This document shows, in pieces, positions 13,601-26,502 of a DNA stretch of 64,000 bases. The position numbers were made by a program, and so were the translations under genes. This DNA comes from Isoetes taiwanensis (Eukaryota > Streptophyta > Lycopodiopsida > Isoetales > Isoetaceae): the NCBI GenBank assembly GCA_021234155.1, contig JAJEKV010000046.1, positions 5,089,012 to 5,153,011 of the forward strand, in the 5' to 3' direction. Within the stretch, counting starts at the first letter, position 1. Every line of letters starts with the position of its first letter. The notes below the pieces were generated by a model. That model had not been told where the DNA came from. It saw only the letters and a program-made list of their open reading frames with translations, and made no database searches.

Positions 13601-16600
13601 TCACAAGCCTACACTAGAGGAAACAAAGAAATTTATACACTATCATGTCTCATTGATCTTACTTATTTTGTATTGAGATAGACTTCCATATCCCTATCTG
13701 ACCAAACGAGATGAGAAACCTTCCACTAGTTCATCCATTAGTATATCTGTTAGTCCAATATCATTTTTTTGTGAAAGGATTGAATAGAATTGACTTCACT
13801 AGATTCAATTGATAAAGAGGAATTCAACATTTTCCTTGAGTTGATTATGAGAAATAATCCTCCTGGCCAGCGAGGCCATACAGCCCTGAGGGTTGTTTAC
13901 TGTAATCTAATAAAGATGAAAAGATAAAAATCTTTATATCTTGTATAGTGGTTAGTTGGTGGGAACTAGTGACTATGGACCAAAAGATTGTAGGTTCAAA
14001 ACTTGATGAGCATTGATGAAATACCTTCTAAGCATGGCCACATGCTAATTTGTCTGAAAACCAGATGAATAATAAGGCTTCTGAGCTCTTTTGCCATTCA
14101 ACTCTTCTTTAAGTCCTTGTGTATTCAAATCACCTTCAGGTTTGGTTGTTTACATCTTATTCTCTGTCATACTAGTGATACATCAGTCCTAGAACTAGAA
14201 GGTTGCGTGTTGAAAACTTAGAGAGCATTGATGGATGTTTTCAGGTTGCATGTTGAAAACTTAAAGAGCATTGATGGATGTTTTCTGCACATGGCCGCAT
14301 GCTAACGTACACTAGATGAATATCAAGGTTCCTAAGCTCTCTTTTAATTATTAGCAAGATTTTTTATCTCTCTTTCAATTTAATGCTCAGATGTTCAATT
14401 TTTATTAGGTCCTTTTTAATGCAAATCATTTTGAGATTTTGTTAACCAATAGTACACATTATTCTAGAACAAATATGTTTAGCATTCGAGGTCGTCAAGA
14501 GTTGCATTCAATGTGAAGCGGTAAATGCGAAGTGGTTTGGGGACCCAGCAAAGCATTGTTGGTGTGGTATGTGCATCTTATGTCCAATGGGATGCTATCA
14601 ACGTGGCATGACGTAAAAAAAATTTAAACCACTCCCTAGGAATAGTCACACTATCATGTCTCATTGATCTTACTTATTTTGTATTGAGATAGACTTCCAT
14701 ATTCCTATCTGACCAAACGAGATGAGAAACCTTCCATTAGTTTATTTGTTAGTCCAATATCATTTTTTTGTGAAAGGATTGAATAGAATTGACTTCCCTT
14801 GATTCAATTGATAAAGAGGAATTCAAGATTTTCCTTGAGTAGATTATGAGAAATAATCCTCTTGGCCAGCGAGGCCATACAGCCCTGAGGATTGTTTAGT
14901 ATGATCTAATAAAGATTGAAAGATAAAAATCTTTATATCTTGTATAGTGGTTAGTTGGTGGGAACTAGTGACTATGGACCAAAAGATTGTAGGTTCAAAA
15001 CTTGATGAGCATTGATGAAATACCTTCTAAGCATGGCCACATGCTAATTTGTTTGAAAACCAGATGAATAATAAGGCTTCTGAGCTCTTTTGCCATTCAA
15101 CTCTTCTTTAGGTCCTTGTGTATTCAAATCACCTTCAGGTTTGGTTGTTTACATCTTATTCTCTGTCATACTAGTGACACATTAGTCCTAGAACTAGAAG
15201 GTTACGTGTTGAAAACTTAAAGATATAAGTAGCACTAGATGAATAACAAGGCTTCTCAAGCTGCCTTTTGATTCTCAACAAGACTTTTGAGCTCTTTCAA
15301 TTTAATGTTCGTGTGTTCAAATTTTGTGAGCTCCCTTTTAAGTAAAACCATTTTGAAATTTTGTTAACCAGTAGTACATATTACTCCAATAACAAATATG
15401 TTTAGCGTTTGAGGCAGACCAGAGTCTCATTCAATGTGAAGCAGTGAATGCGAAGCGGTTTGGGGCAAGACTCATCAAATAATTATTGGTGTGGTGTGTG
15501 CATCATGTGTCCAATGGGATGCTATCAATATGGCATGAGGTAAAAAAAATTAAAACACTTTTTAGGTAAAGCCACAAGCCTACACTAGACGAAATGAAAA
15601 AAATTATCATAACTAGATTAACTCAATTGACTCATAACTCAATTAAATTGATGAAGATGACCTTTTTGTTGAGAAGATTATGAGAAATAACTCTCTCGGC
15701 CAGCAAGGCTAGCAAACCAAGGGGGTTATTTACTGTGATCTATAACAAAGAATGAGGATAAAAATCTTTATATTGTTAGTTGGTGGAAACCAGTGACTAT
15801 GTACTAAAAGATTGCAGGTTCCAATTATTGATGAAATACCTTCTATGCATGGCCATATGCTAATTTATCTGAGAACCAGATGAATAGTAAGGCTTCTAAA
15901 CTCTTTTGCCATTCATATGTTCCTTAGGTCATTTTCAAATCACCTTCAGGTTTTGTTGTTTACATCTTATTCAGTGTCATACTAGTGACACATCAGTCCC
16001 AGAACTAGTTATTCTCTGTCATACTAATGATACATCAGTCCTAGAACTAGAAGGTTGCGTGCGAAAAACTTAGAGAGCATTGATGGATGTTTTCAGGTTG
16101 CGTGTTGAAAACATAAAGAGCATTGATGGATGTTTTCTGCGCATGGCCGCATGTTAACGTACACTAGATGAATATCAAGGTTTCTGAACTCTTTTTTAAT
16201 TATTAGCAACATTTTTTATCTCTCTTTCAATCAGATGTTCAAATTTTTTTAGGTCCTTTTTAATGCAAATCATTTTGAGATTTTGTTAAACAGTAGTACA
16301 CATTATTCTAGAACAAATATGTTTAGCATTCGAGGTCGTCAAGAGTTGCATTCAATGTGAAGCAGTAAATGCGACGTGGTTTGGGGCACCCAACAAAGCA
16401 TTGTTGGTGTCTTATGTCCAATGGGATGCTATCAATGTGGCATGACGTAAAAAAAATTTAAACCACTCCCTAGGAATAGTCACAAGCCTACACTAGAGTA
16501 AACAAAGAAATTAAGCATATTTTACACTATCATGTCTCATTGATCTTACTTATTTTGTATTGAGATAGACTTCCATATACCTATCCGATCAAACGAGATG

Positions 16601-18206
16601 AGAAACCTTCCATTAGTTCATCCATTAGTATATCTGTTAGTCCAATATCATTCTCTTGTGAAAGGTTTGAATAGAATTGATTTCACTCGATTCAATTGAT
16701 AAAGAGGAGTTTAACATTTTCCTTGAGTAGAGTATGCGAAATAATCCTCTTGGCCAGCGAGGCCATACAGCCCTGAGGGTTGTTTATTGTGATCTAATAA
16801 AGATGAAAAGATAAAAATCTTTATATCTTGTATAGTGGTTAGTTGGTGGGAACTAGTGACTATGGACCAAAAAATTGTAGGTTCAAAACTTGATGAGCAT
16901 TGATGAAATACCTTCTAAGCATGGCCACATGCTAATTTGTCTGAAAACCAGATGAATAATAAGGCTTCTGAGCTCTTTTGCCATTCAACTCTTCTTTAGG
17001 TCCTTGTGTATTCAAATCACCTTCAGGTTTGGTTGTTTACATCTTATTCTCTGTTATACTAGTGACACATTAGTCCTAGAACTAGAAGGTTACGTGTTGA
17101 AAACTTAAAGAGCATTGATGGATGTTTTCTGGACATGGCCACGTGCCAAATTATAAGTAGCACTAGATGAATAGCAAGGCTTCTCAAGCTGCCTTTTGAT
17201 TCTCAACAAGACTTTTGAGCTCTCTCAATTTAATGTTCATGTGTTCAAATTTTGTTAGCTCCCTTCTAATTCAAACCATTTTGAAAATTTGTTAACCAGT
17301 AGTACATATTACTGCGAGAACAAATATGTTTAGCGTTCGAGGAAGCCCAGAGTCTCATTCAATTTGAAAAGTGAATGCGAAGTGGTTTGGGGCAAGACCT
17401 ATCAAATAATTATTGGTGTGGTGTGTGCATCATGTGTCCAATGGGATGCTATAAATATGGCATGCCGTAAAAAAAATTTAAAACACTTTTTAGGTATAGC
17501 CACAAACCTACACTAGACGAAACGAAGAAATTTATCATAACTAGATTAACTCAATTCACTCATAACTCAATTAAATTGATGAAGAGGACCTTTTTGTTGA
17601 GAAGATTATTAGAAATAACTCTCTCCGCCAGCAAGGCTAGCAAACTAAGGGGTTATTTACTGTGATCTATAACAAAGAATGAGGATAAAAATCTTTATAT
17701 CATGTATATTTGTTAGTTGGTGGAAACCAATAACTATGTACTAAAAGATTGCAGGTTCAAACCTTGATGAGCATTGATGAAATACCTTCTATGCATGGCC
17801 ATATGCTAATTTGTCTGGGAACTAGATGAATAGTAAGGCTTCTGAACTCCTTTGCCATTCATATGTTCCTTAGGTCATTTTCAAATCACCTTCAGGTTTT
17901 GTTGTTTACATCTTATTCAGTGTCATACTAGTGACACATCAGTCCCAAAACTAGTTATTCTCTGTCATACTAGTGATACATCAGTCCTAGAACTAGAAGG
18001 TTGCGTGTTGAAAACTTAGAGAGCATTGATGGACGTTTTCAGGTTGCGTGAAAACTTAAAGAGCATTGATGGATGTTTTATGCACATGGCCGCATGCTAA
18101 CGTACACTAGATGAATATCAAGGTTTCTGAGCTCTCTTTTAATTATTAGCAAGATTTGTGATCTCTCTTTCAATTTAATGCTCAGATGTTCAAATTTTGT
18201 TAGGTC
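10641..18206. repeat. Satellite-like array, segment 3
   Basis: Regular part of the array. Type B landmarks lie near 12,430, 12,905, 13,950, 14,955 and 16,845 (spacings about 470, 1,045, 1,005 and 1,890). Units around 11,050-14,300 resemble 1-2,400 closely, suggesting another multi-unit duplication. No gene seen. Confidence 0.88.
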
Positions 18207-18856
18207 CCTACTTGGATGCTTGCTTCATGGCCAAGCTTTGGGATCTGAGAGGCCATAACATGTCAAGGTGGCAAATTATTTTAAGACAAACCAAAATCCC
18301 ATGCTAACAAGGGGCCCACACCACTACCTGTGCACCCATCTACCCATGAAAAAGCGCAGGGTGATTGCTTCCGCATTGAGACATGGAGATGGATTCGAGC
18401 CAAAGCGGAGGACAAACTAGCAAGTAATCTTTCAACAAATTATGCGCCATTGAGGATGAAAGTCATGCCCTCCGGGCCCTGTCCAAAGAAATTTGCGAGC
18501 ATATCAAACCTTCTGTCTCATGCTCGGTTAGTTGTGCCCCCATCGGGCCTTGCATGAGCTCTCGAAGCAACGGGCCTCATGTAGGCTTTGTTGGGATCAT
18601 ACCTCCGAGGAGGTAATGGATCACGCGGACTTCGGTTATGCCCCCGTCCGGCATTAACCTCAAATGTATGCAATGTGATTATGTATATAAGCGTCAAATG
18701 TATGTCGGACATCCTTATTGCTACTAAGGTTTTCCCCAAAAACCCTTCTAATGCGGGGTTTTTAATCATAATAATACTTTCAATGCTCTCTCTTTGTACT
18801 TGGGTCCCATAGGCCAGTTGGTCTCCGTGGACGATAAAATCATATTCTATTCTATT
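18207..18856 (+). mobile_element. 5'-truncated LINE (3' end only)
   Basis: Inserted in a satellite unit between GTTAGGTCC and TTTAATGCAAATC. The plus strand opens with codons for YLDACF-AKLWD, matching the C-terminal part of the long LINE at 26,333-31,912 (YLDACFSSKLWD), followed by a piece matching its RIETGRW motif (18,375-18,405). It is full of stops and frameshifts. It ends with the 3' sequence GTCCCATAGGCCAGTTGG...CCGTGGACGATAAAA and a short TATTC tail, the same 3' end as the long LINE. A dead copy of the same family. Confidence 0.8.
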
Positions 18857-20675
18857 CTTTAATGCAAATCATTTTGAGATTTTGTTAACCAGTAGTACAC
18901 ATTATTCTAGAACAAATATGGTTAGCATCGAGGTCGTCAAGAGTTGCATTCAATGTAAAGCGATAAATGCGAAGTGGTTTGGGGCACCCAGCAAAGCATT
19001 GTTGGTGTGGTATGTGCATCTTATGGCCAATGGGATGCTACACTAGAAATAGTCACTAGCCTAGGAATAGTCACAAGCCTACAGTAGAGGAAACAAAGAA
19101 ATTTAGCATATTATACACTATCATGTCTCATTGATCTTACTTATTTTGTATTGAGATAGACTTCCATATGCCTATCTGACCAAACGAGATGAGAAACCTT
19201 CCATTAGTTCATCCATTAGTATATCTCTTAGTCCAATATCATTTTTTTTTGAAAGGGTTGAATAGAATTGACTTCACTTGAACCAATTGATAAAGAAGAG
19301 TTCAACATTTTCCTTTAGATTATGAGAAATAATCCTCTTGGCCAAGCCCTGAGGGTTGTTTATTGTGATCTAATAAAGTTGAAAAGATAAAAATCTTTAT
19401 ATCTTGTATAGTGGTTAGTTGGTGGGAACTAATGACTATGGACCAAAAGATTGTAGGTTCAAAACTTGATGAGCATTGATGAAATACCTTCTAAGCATGG
19501 CCACATGCTAATTTGTTTGAAAACCAGATGAATAATAAGGCTTCTGAGCTCTTTTGTCATTCAACTCTTCTTTTTGTTTGAAAACCAGATGAATAATAAG
19601 GCTTCTGAGCTCTTTTGTCATTCAACTCTTCTTTAAGTTCTTATGTATTCAAATCACCTTCAGGTTTGGTTGTTTTACATCTTATTCTCTGTCAGACTAG
19701 TGATATATCAGTCCTAGAACTAGAAGGTTGCGTGTTGAAAACTTAGAGAGCATTGATGGATGTTTTCAGGTTGCGTGTTGAAAACTTAAAGAGCATTGAT
19801 GGATGTTTTTTGCGCATGGCCGCATGCTAACGTACACTAGATGAATATCAAGGTTTCTAAGCTCTCTTTTAATTATTAGCAAGATTTTTGATCTCTCTTT
19901 CAATTTAATGCTCATATGTTCAATTTTTATTAGGTCCTTTTTAATGCAAATCATCTTGAGATTTTGTTAACCAATAGTACACATTATTCTAGAACAAATA
20001 TATTTAGCATTCGAGGTCGTCAAGAGTTGCATTCAATGTGAAGCGGTAAATGCGAAGTGGTTTGGGGTACCCAGCAAAGCATTGTTGGTGTGGTATGTGC
20101 ATCTTATGTCCAATGGGATGCTATCAATGTGGCATGACATAAAAAAAAAACCACTCCCTAGGAATAGTCACAAGCCCACACTAGAGGAAACAAAGAAATT
20201 TAGCATATTATACACTATCATGTCTCATTGATCTTACTTATTTTGTATTGAGATAGACTTCCATATGCATTGATGGATGTTTTCAGGTTGCGTGTTGAAA
20301 ACATAAAGAACATTGATGGATGTTTTCTGCGCATGGCCGCATGCTAACGTACACTAGATGAATATCAAGGTTTCTGAGCTCTCTTTTAATTATTAGCAAA
20401 TTTTTTTTATCTCTCTTTCAATTTAATGCTCAGATGTTCAAATTTTGTTAGGTCCTTTTTAATGCAAATCATTTTGAGATTTTGTTAACCAGTAGTACAC
20501 ATTATTCTAGAACAAATATGTTTAGCATTCGAGGTCGTCAAGAGTTGCATTCAATGTGAAACGGTAAATGCGAAGTGGTTTGGGGCACCCAGCAAAGCAT
20601 TGTTGGTGTGGTATGTGCATCTTAGGTCCAATGGGATGCTATCAATGTGGCATGATGTAAAAAAAATATAAACCA
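18857..20675. repeat. Satellite-like array, segment 4
   Basis: Satellite resumes directly after the LINE tail, with a tandem slip of about 55 bp near 19,510-19,630 (GCTTCTGAGCTCTTTTGTCA twice) and a deletion-join near 20,267. It ends at AATATAAACCA, where the retrotransposon LTR begins. Confidence 0.88.
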
Positions 20676-22424
20676 TGTTGACCCTCAACCTGGCCTAGAG
20701 AGTCAAACACAAGAAGCCAACTTGAGTTCTCACTCAAGTTGGGGTTAGAACCTCCAGATCACTTAAGGTGATCAATCTACACAAGAATTTTCCAAAGAAA
20801 AAGCTGAATTATAGAGTTTTCATACCTTTCCCAATTCTGGATTTTGGACTCCTTGCTCAAATCGACACAGATCTCGTATACAGATTGATTTCCAAGGTCA
20901 GATGACTGTGACTTACTCAGAAAAGTTGTAGGCAAGCAAAGGTAAAGATCTTGACCAAGTCTGAGTCTTGATCTGTGAGATATTCGATCTCAAAGTTGGG
21001 TCAATTTTTGGTCAATACCAATCAATGTAGCAAACAGAGCTCAGAGTTTTGTAACTTGAGTTGTAAATCGAATTTTAAGGAAATTCCAAGACTAAAATGC
21101 TCTATAGACTTCAAAGGTAAGGTGCATGCTGCCAAATCATGATTTGAATCTCTAAAACTATTTTTTTTGGCACTGTTTTGTGGATATCAGTCTGGATTTG
21201 TATCAGACAGAATGCGAAAAATGGCAACTCGAGTTTGAGATGGATTTTTTTTTGAAATTTTTGTGCACACAGGTGCAAATAAGATGGGATGTGAAGTGCA
21301 AATGGTCTTATGCAAGAAAAAATAGGGGAATTCTTTTCTGTAAAAATGTTTGTGATGCAAAAATGCTAAAGGATCATGACAGTAGACTTTTTGAATACTT
21401 GGCAATCAATTCTCATTGATATGAAGGTAATACAAGGTGAATAAGGATCTTAGGAACATATATCAATCAATAATGTAGCTCAGGAGGTCAATAATAGTAT
21501 CAAATCAATAGTATCGGTCCAATCTTCTCAGATTAAACCGTGGAACACTCAGAAACTTCAAGAACGTCTTCAGATCATGCTCAGCATGTACCAATGTCGA
21601 GGTTTGATGCGTCTGGGCCTTCAAAAATTCTCTGTGTCGATCACCCCAGTTATATTTTCAAATTTTTATGGATCCAGAATCTTAGGCCTTGATTATGGAT
21701 TCGTTTGGTAGCTAAGAGGCGGGAAGAGAAGATTCGGGAGGAATTTAAGGCAGAAACAGAGGCCCCTGGCCGATTCGAAGGAGTTTTCTAATTTTAGGGT
21801 TCGTGGAGGGAATCTCGCGAGCATCTTTCGAGTATATTTGGAGATTTCGGCCTTTTAAAAATTCAATTTTCAATGGTGTAAGTGGAAAAATGAACCTTTG
21901 GTTTTTTTTGGGATCTCCCAGGAATCTTTGAGGATGCCCTCCAAAAGGTTGGGAGCATATCTGGCCTTGCCACGTGGCATATGGCATCCTTATGGCATCT
22001 AGAATGATACCTAGGTTATTCACCTAGGGTTTTGACATAGAATTTATTTTCCAAAGGAAAGGGCAAAAAGTGGAATGGCATATGAAATAGAAAGGAGTTT
22101 GTGATAGAATGAGAGTGGGGTTGAGGAATCAAGGCAAAAATGAGAGAGGGCATGGAGAAATGTAAAGGGGAATAATTTAGGGGCAAAAGATTCTAGGTTA
22201 CCATGGGGTCTTCCAAACTCTAGCTTCCAATCTTCAAAAAGGTATCTTCCAAACTTCTTACCCAAAACCTTATAAGCATCCTTTGACCTCAAATGGAGCA
22301 TTTCTTATGAGAGTTGACCTTGAAGATAAAGATCCCTTGACCTTCACATCAATGTTGACTACCAAGTCTCCCTAACTTTAGCAAACAAACCAATCAATTA
22401 GTATGTTGCCCTTTGGGGGCAACA
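20676..22424 (-). repeat. 3' LTR of Tat-like retrotransposon
   Basis: About 1,749 bp. The ends are TGTTG...CAACA on either strand (TGTTGACCC at 20,676 and GGGGGCAACA ending at 22,424), the usual short inverted LTR termini. The left end abuts satellite DNA with no spacer. No second LTR is present, so boundaries rest on the terminal motif, the abrupt edge and the position downstream of integrase. ORFs inside (21,180-21,419, 21,745-22,023 and 22,044-22,301) show no protein similarity I recognise. Confidence 0.75.
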
Positions 22425-23272
22425 TCTCGCCAAAACAAGAAAATGGCTGGTCCCCTCAGCCATAAAGGGTCTTCATATCTGCTCAAAAGTGTATGAATGA
22501 GGATTATGGTAGAAAGAGAATGTAAGGTGCAAGTGTTGATGGAATGGAGGTGAATATGGTGGTGTGAAGGAGTGAGTGAGTGAAAGAGAGGTAAGAATAA
22601 GTGTAATCATGGTGGTGGAAGTGGAGTGTATGAAGTGAGATGAATGTGTAAATGTTTGAATTTTGCCAAAACAAGAAAATGTGTGAAGAATGAGTATGGA
22701 TATGGTAGGATAGTGATGGAAGTAGAGTGTACAAAGTGAGGTGAAAGTGAGATCTCGCCAAAACAAAAAAAATGTATGCATTCCTGATCCTTGAAAAATG
22801 CAACTCTGCTATGGTGGTAAAGCTGAACTGCAGAGTGCTTCTTTTTGGGAATGAGAACAAGAATAAAGAATCTGAATGGATGGTAGGACCACTTATGGCA
22901 GATGAATAAAGATGGAGAAAGGGTACACCTATCATGGAAACATACAAACAAATTAAACTTGATTCTTGCAACTCTGCTATGATGCTGAAGCTGAATTTGC
23001 AGAGTGCACGTTTGGGGAGATATAATGAAAGAGCATGGCTGAATGGAGGGTAGGACCACAATGAGACAGGTGAATGAAAATGGACAAAGGGTGCTCCTGC
23101 AAATGACACTTGGCAATTAATAAAAATCCCTGTTTTGAAGCTATTTGATGGCTCATCCTTCATACTGGCTAATCTGCAAACATAAACTTAATGAAGACAT
23201 TAGTTCTAAATTTAAGACAAAGTGGAATCCAACCTATCTAGTGTCTAACTTTAATTCTAACTTATTTAAATT
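22425..23272 (-). repeat. Retrotransposon 3' untranslated region with tandem repeats
   Basis: Region between integrase and LTR. It has two copies of a roughly 170-bp unit starting GCAACTCTGCTATG (22,799 and 22,967), each with AAGCTGAA and GGTAGGACCAC in the same order, and a diverged pair of units containing GGAAGT(G/A)GAGTGTA (22,618 and 22,718). The word TCTCGCCAAAACAA occurs at the LTR junction (22,425) and again at 22,753. Tandem repeats in this position are a known trait of Tat/Ogre elements. The minus-strand ORFs here (up to 219 codons) are low-complexity and probably not coding. Confidence 0.6.
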
Positions 23273-24358
23273 CTAGAACATAAAAAGGAACAAGCAAATG
23301 TGCTGATCCCAGTACCTCTTCAAGTGAATAGTGTTGATAGGATTTGGGAGTGACAAACCTGAAGTTAATTCCCTTAGCCAATATGAATTGGTGCCTGCAG
23401 GTTCCAACACTTCATAGGGTCCTTCCCAAAGATTCTCAAACTTACTGGCCGAGTCCTCCCTTGATTTATTCCATTTCAGAACTAATTCTCCAGTCTTGAA
23501 GATCCCTTGTATTTTATGAGCAGCTTTGAAAGCTGCCAAATCCTTAGCTTTTTTAAGCAAGTTAGCATTCTCAGCTTCCATTCTATATTCCTCCAAATGC
23601 AGTAAGGTATCCAATCTTTGTTTGGCACGCAAAGCATGCTCAAAAGGCAAACCGACTTTATGAGCTAACCTCAGAGATGGAAGCTCAAGCTCTACTGGAA
23701 GCACAACTTCAATTCCATAAACTAAGTTAAAAGGAGTATGAGTGGTTGCTGCTTTAATGGTAACTCTATAAGCCCATAGAGCATCCACCAGTTTGACATG
23801 CCAATCCTTTTGATTATCATCCACCATTTTTACGCAAAATGCCCTTCAAAACTTTATTAGTAGCTTCGCGCTTGACCATTACCTTGGGGATAGTAAGAGG
23901 AACTCTTGGTATGTTTGACTTTAAGAATGGTCAATAGATTAGCAATGACTTCATTCACAAAAGGGGTGCCTCTATCGTAATGTAATTGTAAAGGAATACC
24001 AAACCGTGCACAAATATACTCATGTAAGAACTTAGTCATTGTGATGGCATTAGCTTTGTCTCAAAGGAATTGCCTCTCGCCCATTTGGTAAAATAATCAG
24101 AAGCTACAATAATGTGCTTGATGTTGTTGTCCTACTGAAGAGGGGGTTAATAGGACCAATATAATCTAATCCCCAAATTTGGAAGGGTCCCGAGAAATTA
24201 TGGGGTTTAGTGCAGGGGAGAAGGATCCTTTTGCCAAATATTTGGCACTTGTGGCAAGATTTTATAGCAGTATAGCAATCTTTAAATATTGTAGGCCAAT
24301 AGTATCCTGACCTGAGAATTTTCTTGGTAGTAGTATCTCCAGCAAAATGGCCTCCACA
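23273..24358 (-). pseudogene. Ty3/gypsy integrase, frameshifted
   Basis: Reading down the minus strand: a zinc-binding HHCC-type region (CGGHFAGDTTTKKIL, then C-HKC near 24,340-24,240); the catalytic core with first Asp in ASDYFTKW (about 24,085), second Asp in HYDRGTPFVNEV (about 23,975) and the YYPQGNGQ motif (about 23,885). The catalytic Glu codon that should follow sits one base out of frame. The C-terminal region (23,827-23,273) is open and ends with PNPIN-IHLKRYW, typical of gypsy integrase tails without a chromodomain. Would insert retrotransposon cDNA into host DNA if intact; here it is dead. Confidence 0.85.
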
Positions 24359-25417
24359 TAGATGCAAAAGTTGGGTCCCGCCACCCCCATTGTCCATGAG
24401 CCAGTGTTCCAACTGGTCAATGTACAGACCAAACAATGTTGGGGAAAGAGGACATCCCTGGCGGACCCCAATACTGCTAGTGAATGGTTGTCCCGTCATC
24501 CGCGATCGGCTGTACAACTCTCGTATAACCCAGATATCTTGCATTTTGCATATCCACGGGAACCAATAGTTGCCGCAATCTTTCCCATAACTTTTCCCCG
24601 GGTGTCAAAAGCCTTTTCAAAGTCAACAAAGCAACAATACAGTCCCGCCGACGCGGTTTATCCTATCCTCAACCAAAGTCCTCAATGTGAAGATATGATC
24701 AATGGTTGAATGTCTGGTCTGAACCCCGCTTGTATGAGAGAGCTCGCACACTGTTGCTTCTACGCCCACCGTTAATCGTTGCTCAATAATGCCGCCTAGC
24801 GGTTTGGCAAACACCGAACCCGACCATGATTGTTCGGTAATTGGTTGGACTATGTGGATCTCCCCGCCTTGTAAATGGGGACAACTCTGCTTGTGGTCCA
24901 CTGCTGGGGGAATCCTTCATGTAGCGCTCTGTTGAACATAGTGGTTAGGACTGGTACCATAGGCTCCCCGCCCACTTGAGCAACTCTGCTGCGTACCATC
25001 CAGTCCGTTGCTTTCCCATTGGCCAAACGCCGCACCACGGGTAACATCATCCTCTGTGATTTCTAATGTCGGACCATTCTCGGGGGGTATGAGTGCTCGT
25101 GTCCCTTGAGGATCATAGAGTTCTTGCGGTATTGTTCCCACCGCTCATTAGTGATGTTCCCCGTAGGCTGGGCTGGCTTTCGAAGAACCTTGCGCCAAAA
25201 GATTCTAGGATGGCTTTTCAACATGGAAAACATTTCCCTTTGATGACGTGCAATGTACTGAGATTTCTTTGCCTTCAAGAAAGCACGATACTGTGTGGTG
25301 GCATGTGGGCGCATTGCAGGATCTGTGATCTGGCGGAGCCAGCATTTGTATTCCTTACACTCAGCATCAAACCACCGATTACGGGGGAATGTTGCAGCGG
25401 GCATGCTATCCCAAATC
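24359..25417 (-). pseudogene. LINE reverse transcriptase fragment joined to gypsy integrase
   Basis: Minus-strand piece of the same LINE family as 26,333-31,912. It covers the linker between endonuclease and RT (WFDAECKEYK near 25,380, RKPAQPTGNITNERW near 25,150), RT N-terminal motifs (VVPIYKAGRST near 24,850, LGGIIEQRL near 24,790) and GVRQGCPLSPTLFGLYIDQL (about 24,470-24,410). It stops at LMDNGGGG, where the gypsy zinc-finger region begins with only a few bases of overlap. The upstream edge abuts satellite at 25,417. The junction is a mosaic of two element types and not one gene. Confidence 0.85.
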
Positions 25418-26332
25418 AAGGTTCCTAAGCTCTATTTTAATTAGCAAGATTTTTTATCTCTCTTTCAATTTATTAAATTTTTATTAGGTCCTTTTTAATG
25501 CAAATCATTTTGAGATTTTGTTAACCAATAGTACACATTATTCTAGAACAAATATGTTTAGCATTCGAGGTCGTCAAGAGTTGCATTCAATGTGAAACGG
25601 TAAGTTTGGGGCACCCAGCAAAGCATTGTTGGTGTGGTATGTGCATCTTATGTCCAATGGGATGCTATCAATGTGGCATAACGTAAAAAAAATTTAAACC
25701 ACTCCCTAGGAATAGTCACAAGCCTACACTAGAGGAAACAAACAAATTTAGCATATTATACACTATGATGTCTCATTGATCTTACTTATTTTGTATTGAG
25801 ATAGACTTCCATATGCCTATCTGACCAAACGAGATGAGAAACCTTCCATTAGTTTATTTGTTAGTCCAATATCATTTTTTTGTGAAAGGATTGAATAGAA
25901 TTGACTTCACTTGATTCAATTGATAAAGAGGAGTTCAACATTTTCGTTGAGTAGATCATGAGAAATAATCCTCTTGGCCAGGGAGGCCATATAACCCTGA
26001 GGATTGTTTACTGTGATCTAATAAAGATGAAAAGATAAAAATCTTTATATCTTGTATAATGGTTAGTTGGTGGGAACTAGTGACTATGGACCAAAAGATT
26101 GTAGGTTCAAAACTTGATGAGCATTGATGAATACCTTCTAAGCATGGCCACATGCTAATTTGTTTGAAAACCAGATGAATAATAAGGCTTTTGAGCTCTT
26201 TTGCCATTCAACTCTTCTTTAGGTCCTTGTGTATTCAAATCACCTTCAGGTTTGGTTGTTTACATCTTATTATCTGTCATACTAGTGACACATTAGTCCT
26301 AGAACTAGAAGGTTACGTGTTGAAAACTTAAA
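25418..26332. repeat. Satellite-like array, segment 5
   Basis: One type B unit plus part of the next. It begins in the phase ATCAAGGTTCCTAAGC and ends at GAAAACTTAAAG, where the LINE tail starts. The 83-codon minus-strand ORF at 25,956-26,207 is a repeat phase and not a gene. Confidence 0.9.
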
Positions 26333-26502
26333 GAATAGAATAGAATAGAATAGAATTGTTTTTATCGTCCACGGAGACCAATCGGCCTATGGGACCCAAT
26401 ACAAAAAGCGCAGCAGTCACATTACTGCCCGGATTAAAAAACCCCTGCCCCGAAGGGTTTTCGAGGGAAAAACCGTGGCAGCAATAAGACTGCTGACATC
26501 AA

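Larger units (their letters stand above)
20676..24358 (-). mobile_element. Truncated Ty3/gypsy (Tat-like) LTR retrotransposon
   Basis: Minus-strand remnant that keeps, in element order, integrase (24,358-23,273), an untranslated region with tandem repeats (23,272-22,425) and the 3' LTR (22,424-20,676). Gag, protease, reverse transcriptase, RNase H and the 5' LTR are missing: the upstream side runs straight into a LINE fragment at about 24,359. The integrase has no chromodomain, which together with the repeat-bearing 3' untranslated region points to the Tat rather than the chromovirus branch. Confidence 0.8.

Noticed and set aside
22473-23163. Minus ORFs of 102-219 codons rich in Ser, His, Phe and Leu
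   Set aside because: They overlap in different frames over the repeat-bearing 3' untranslated region of the Tat element and show low-complexity composition.
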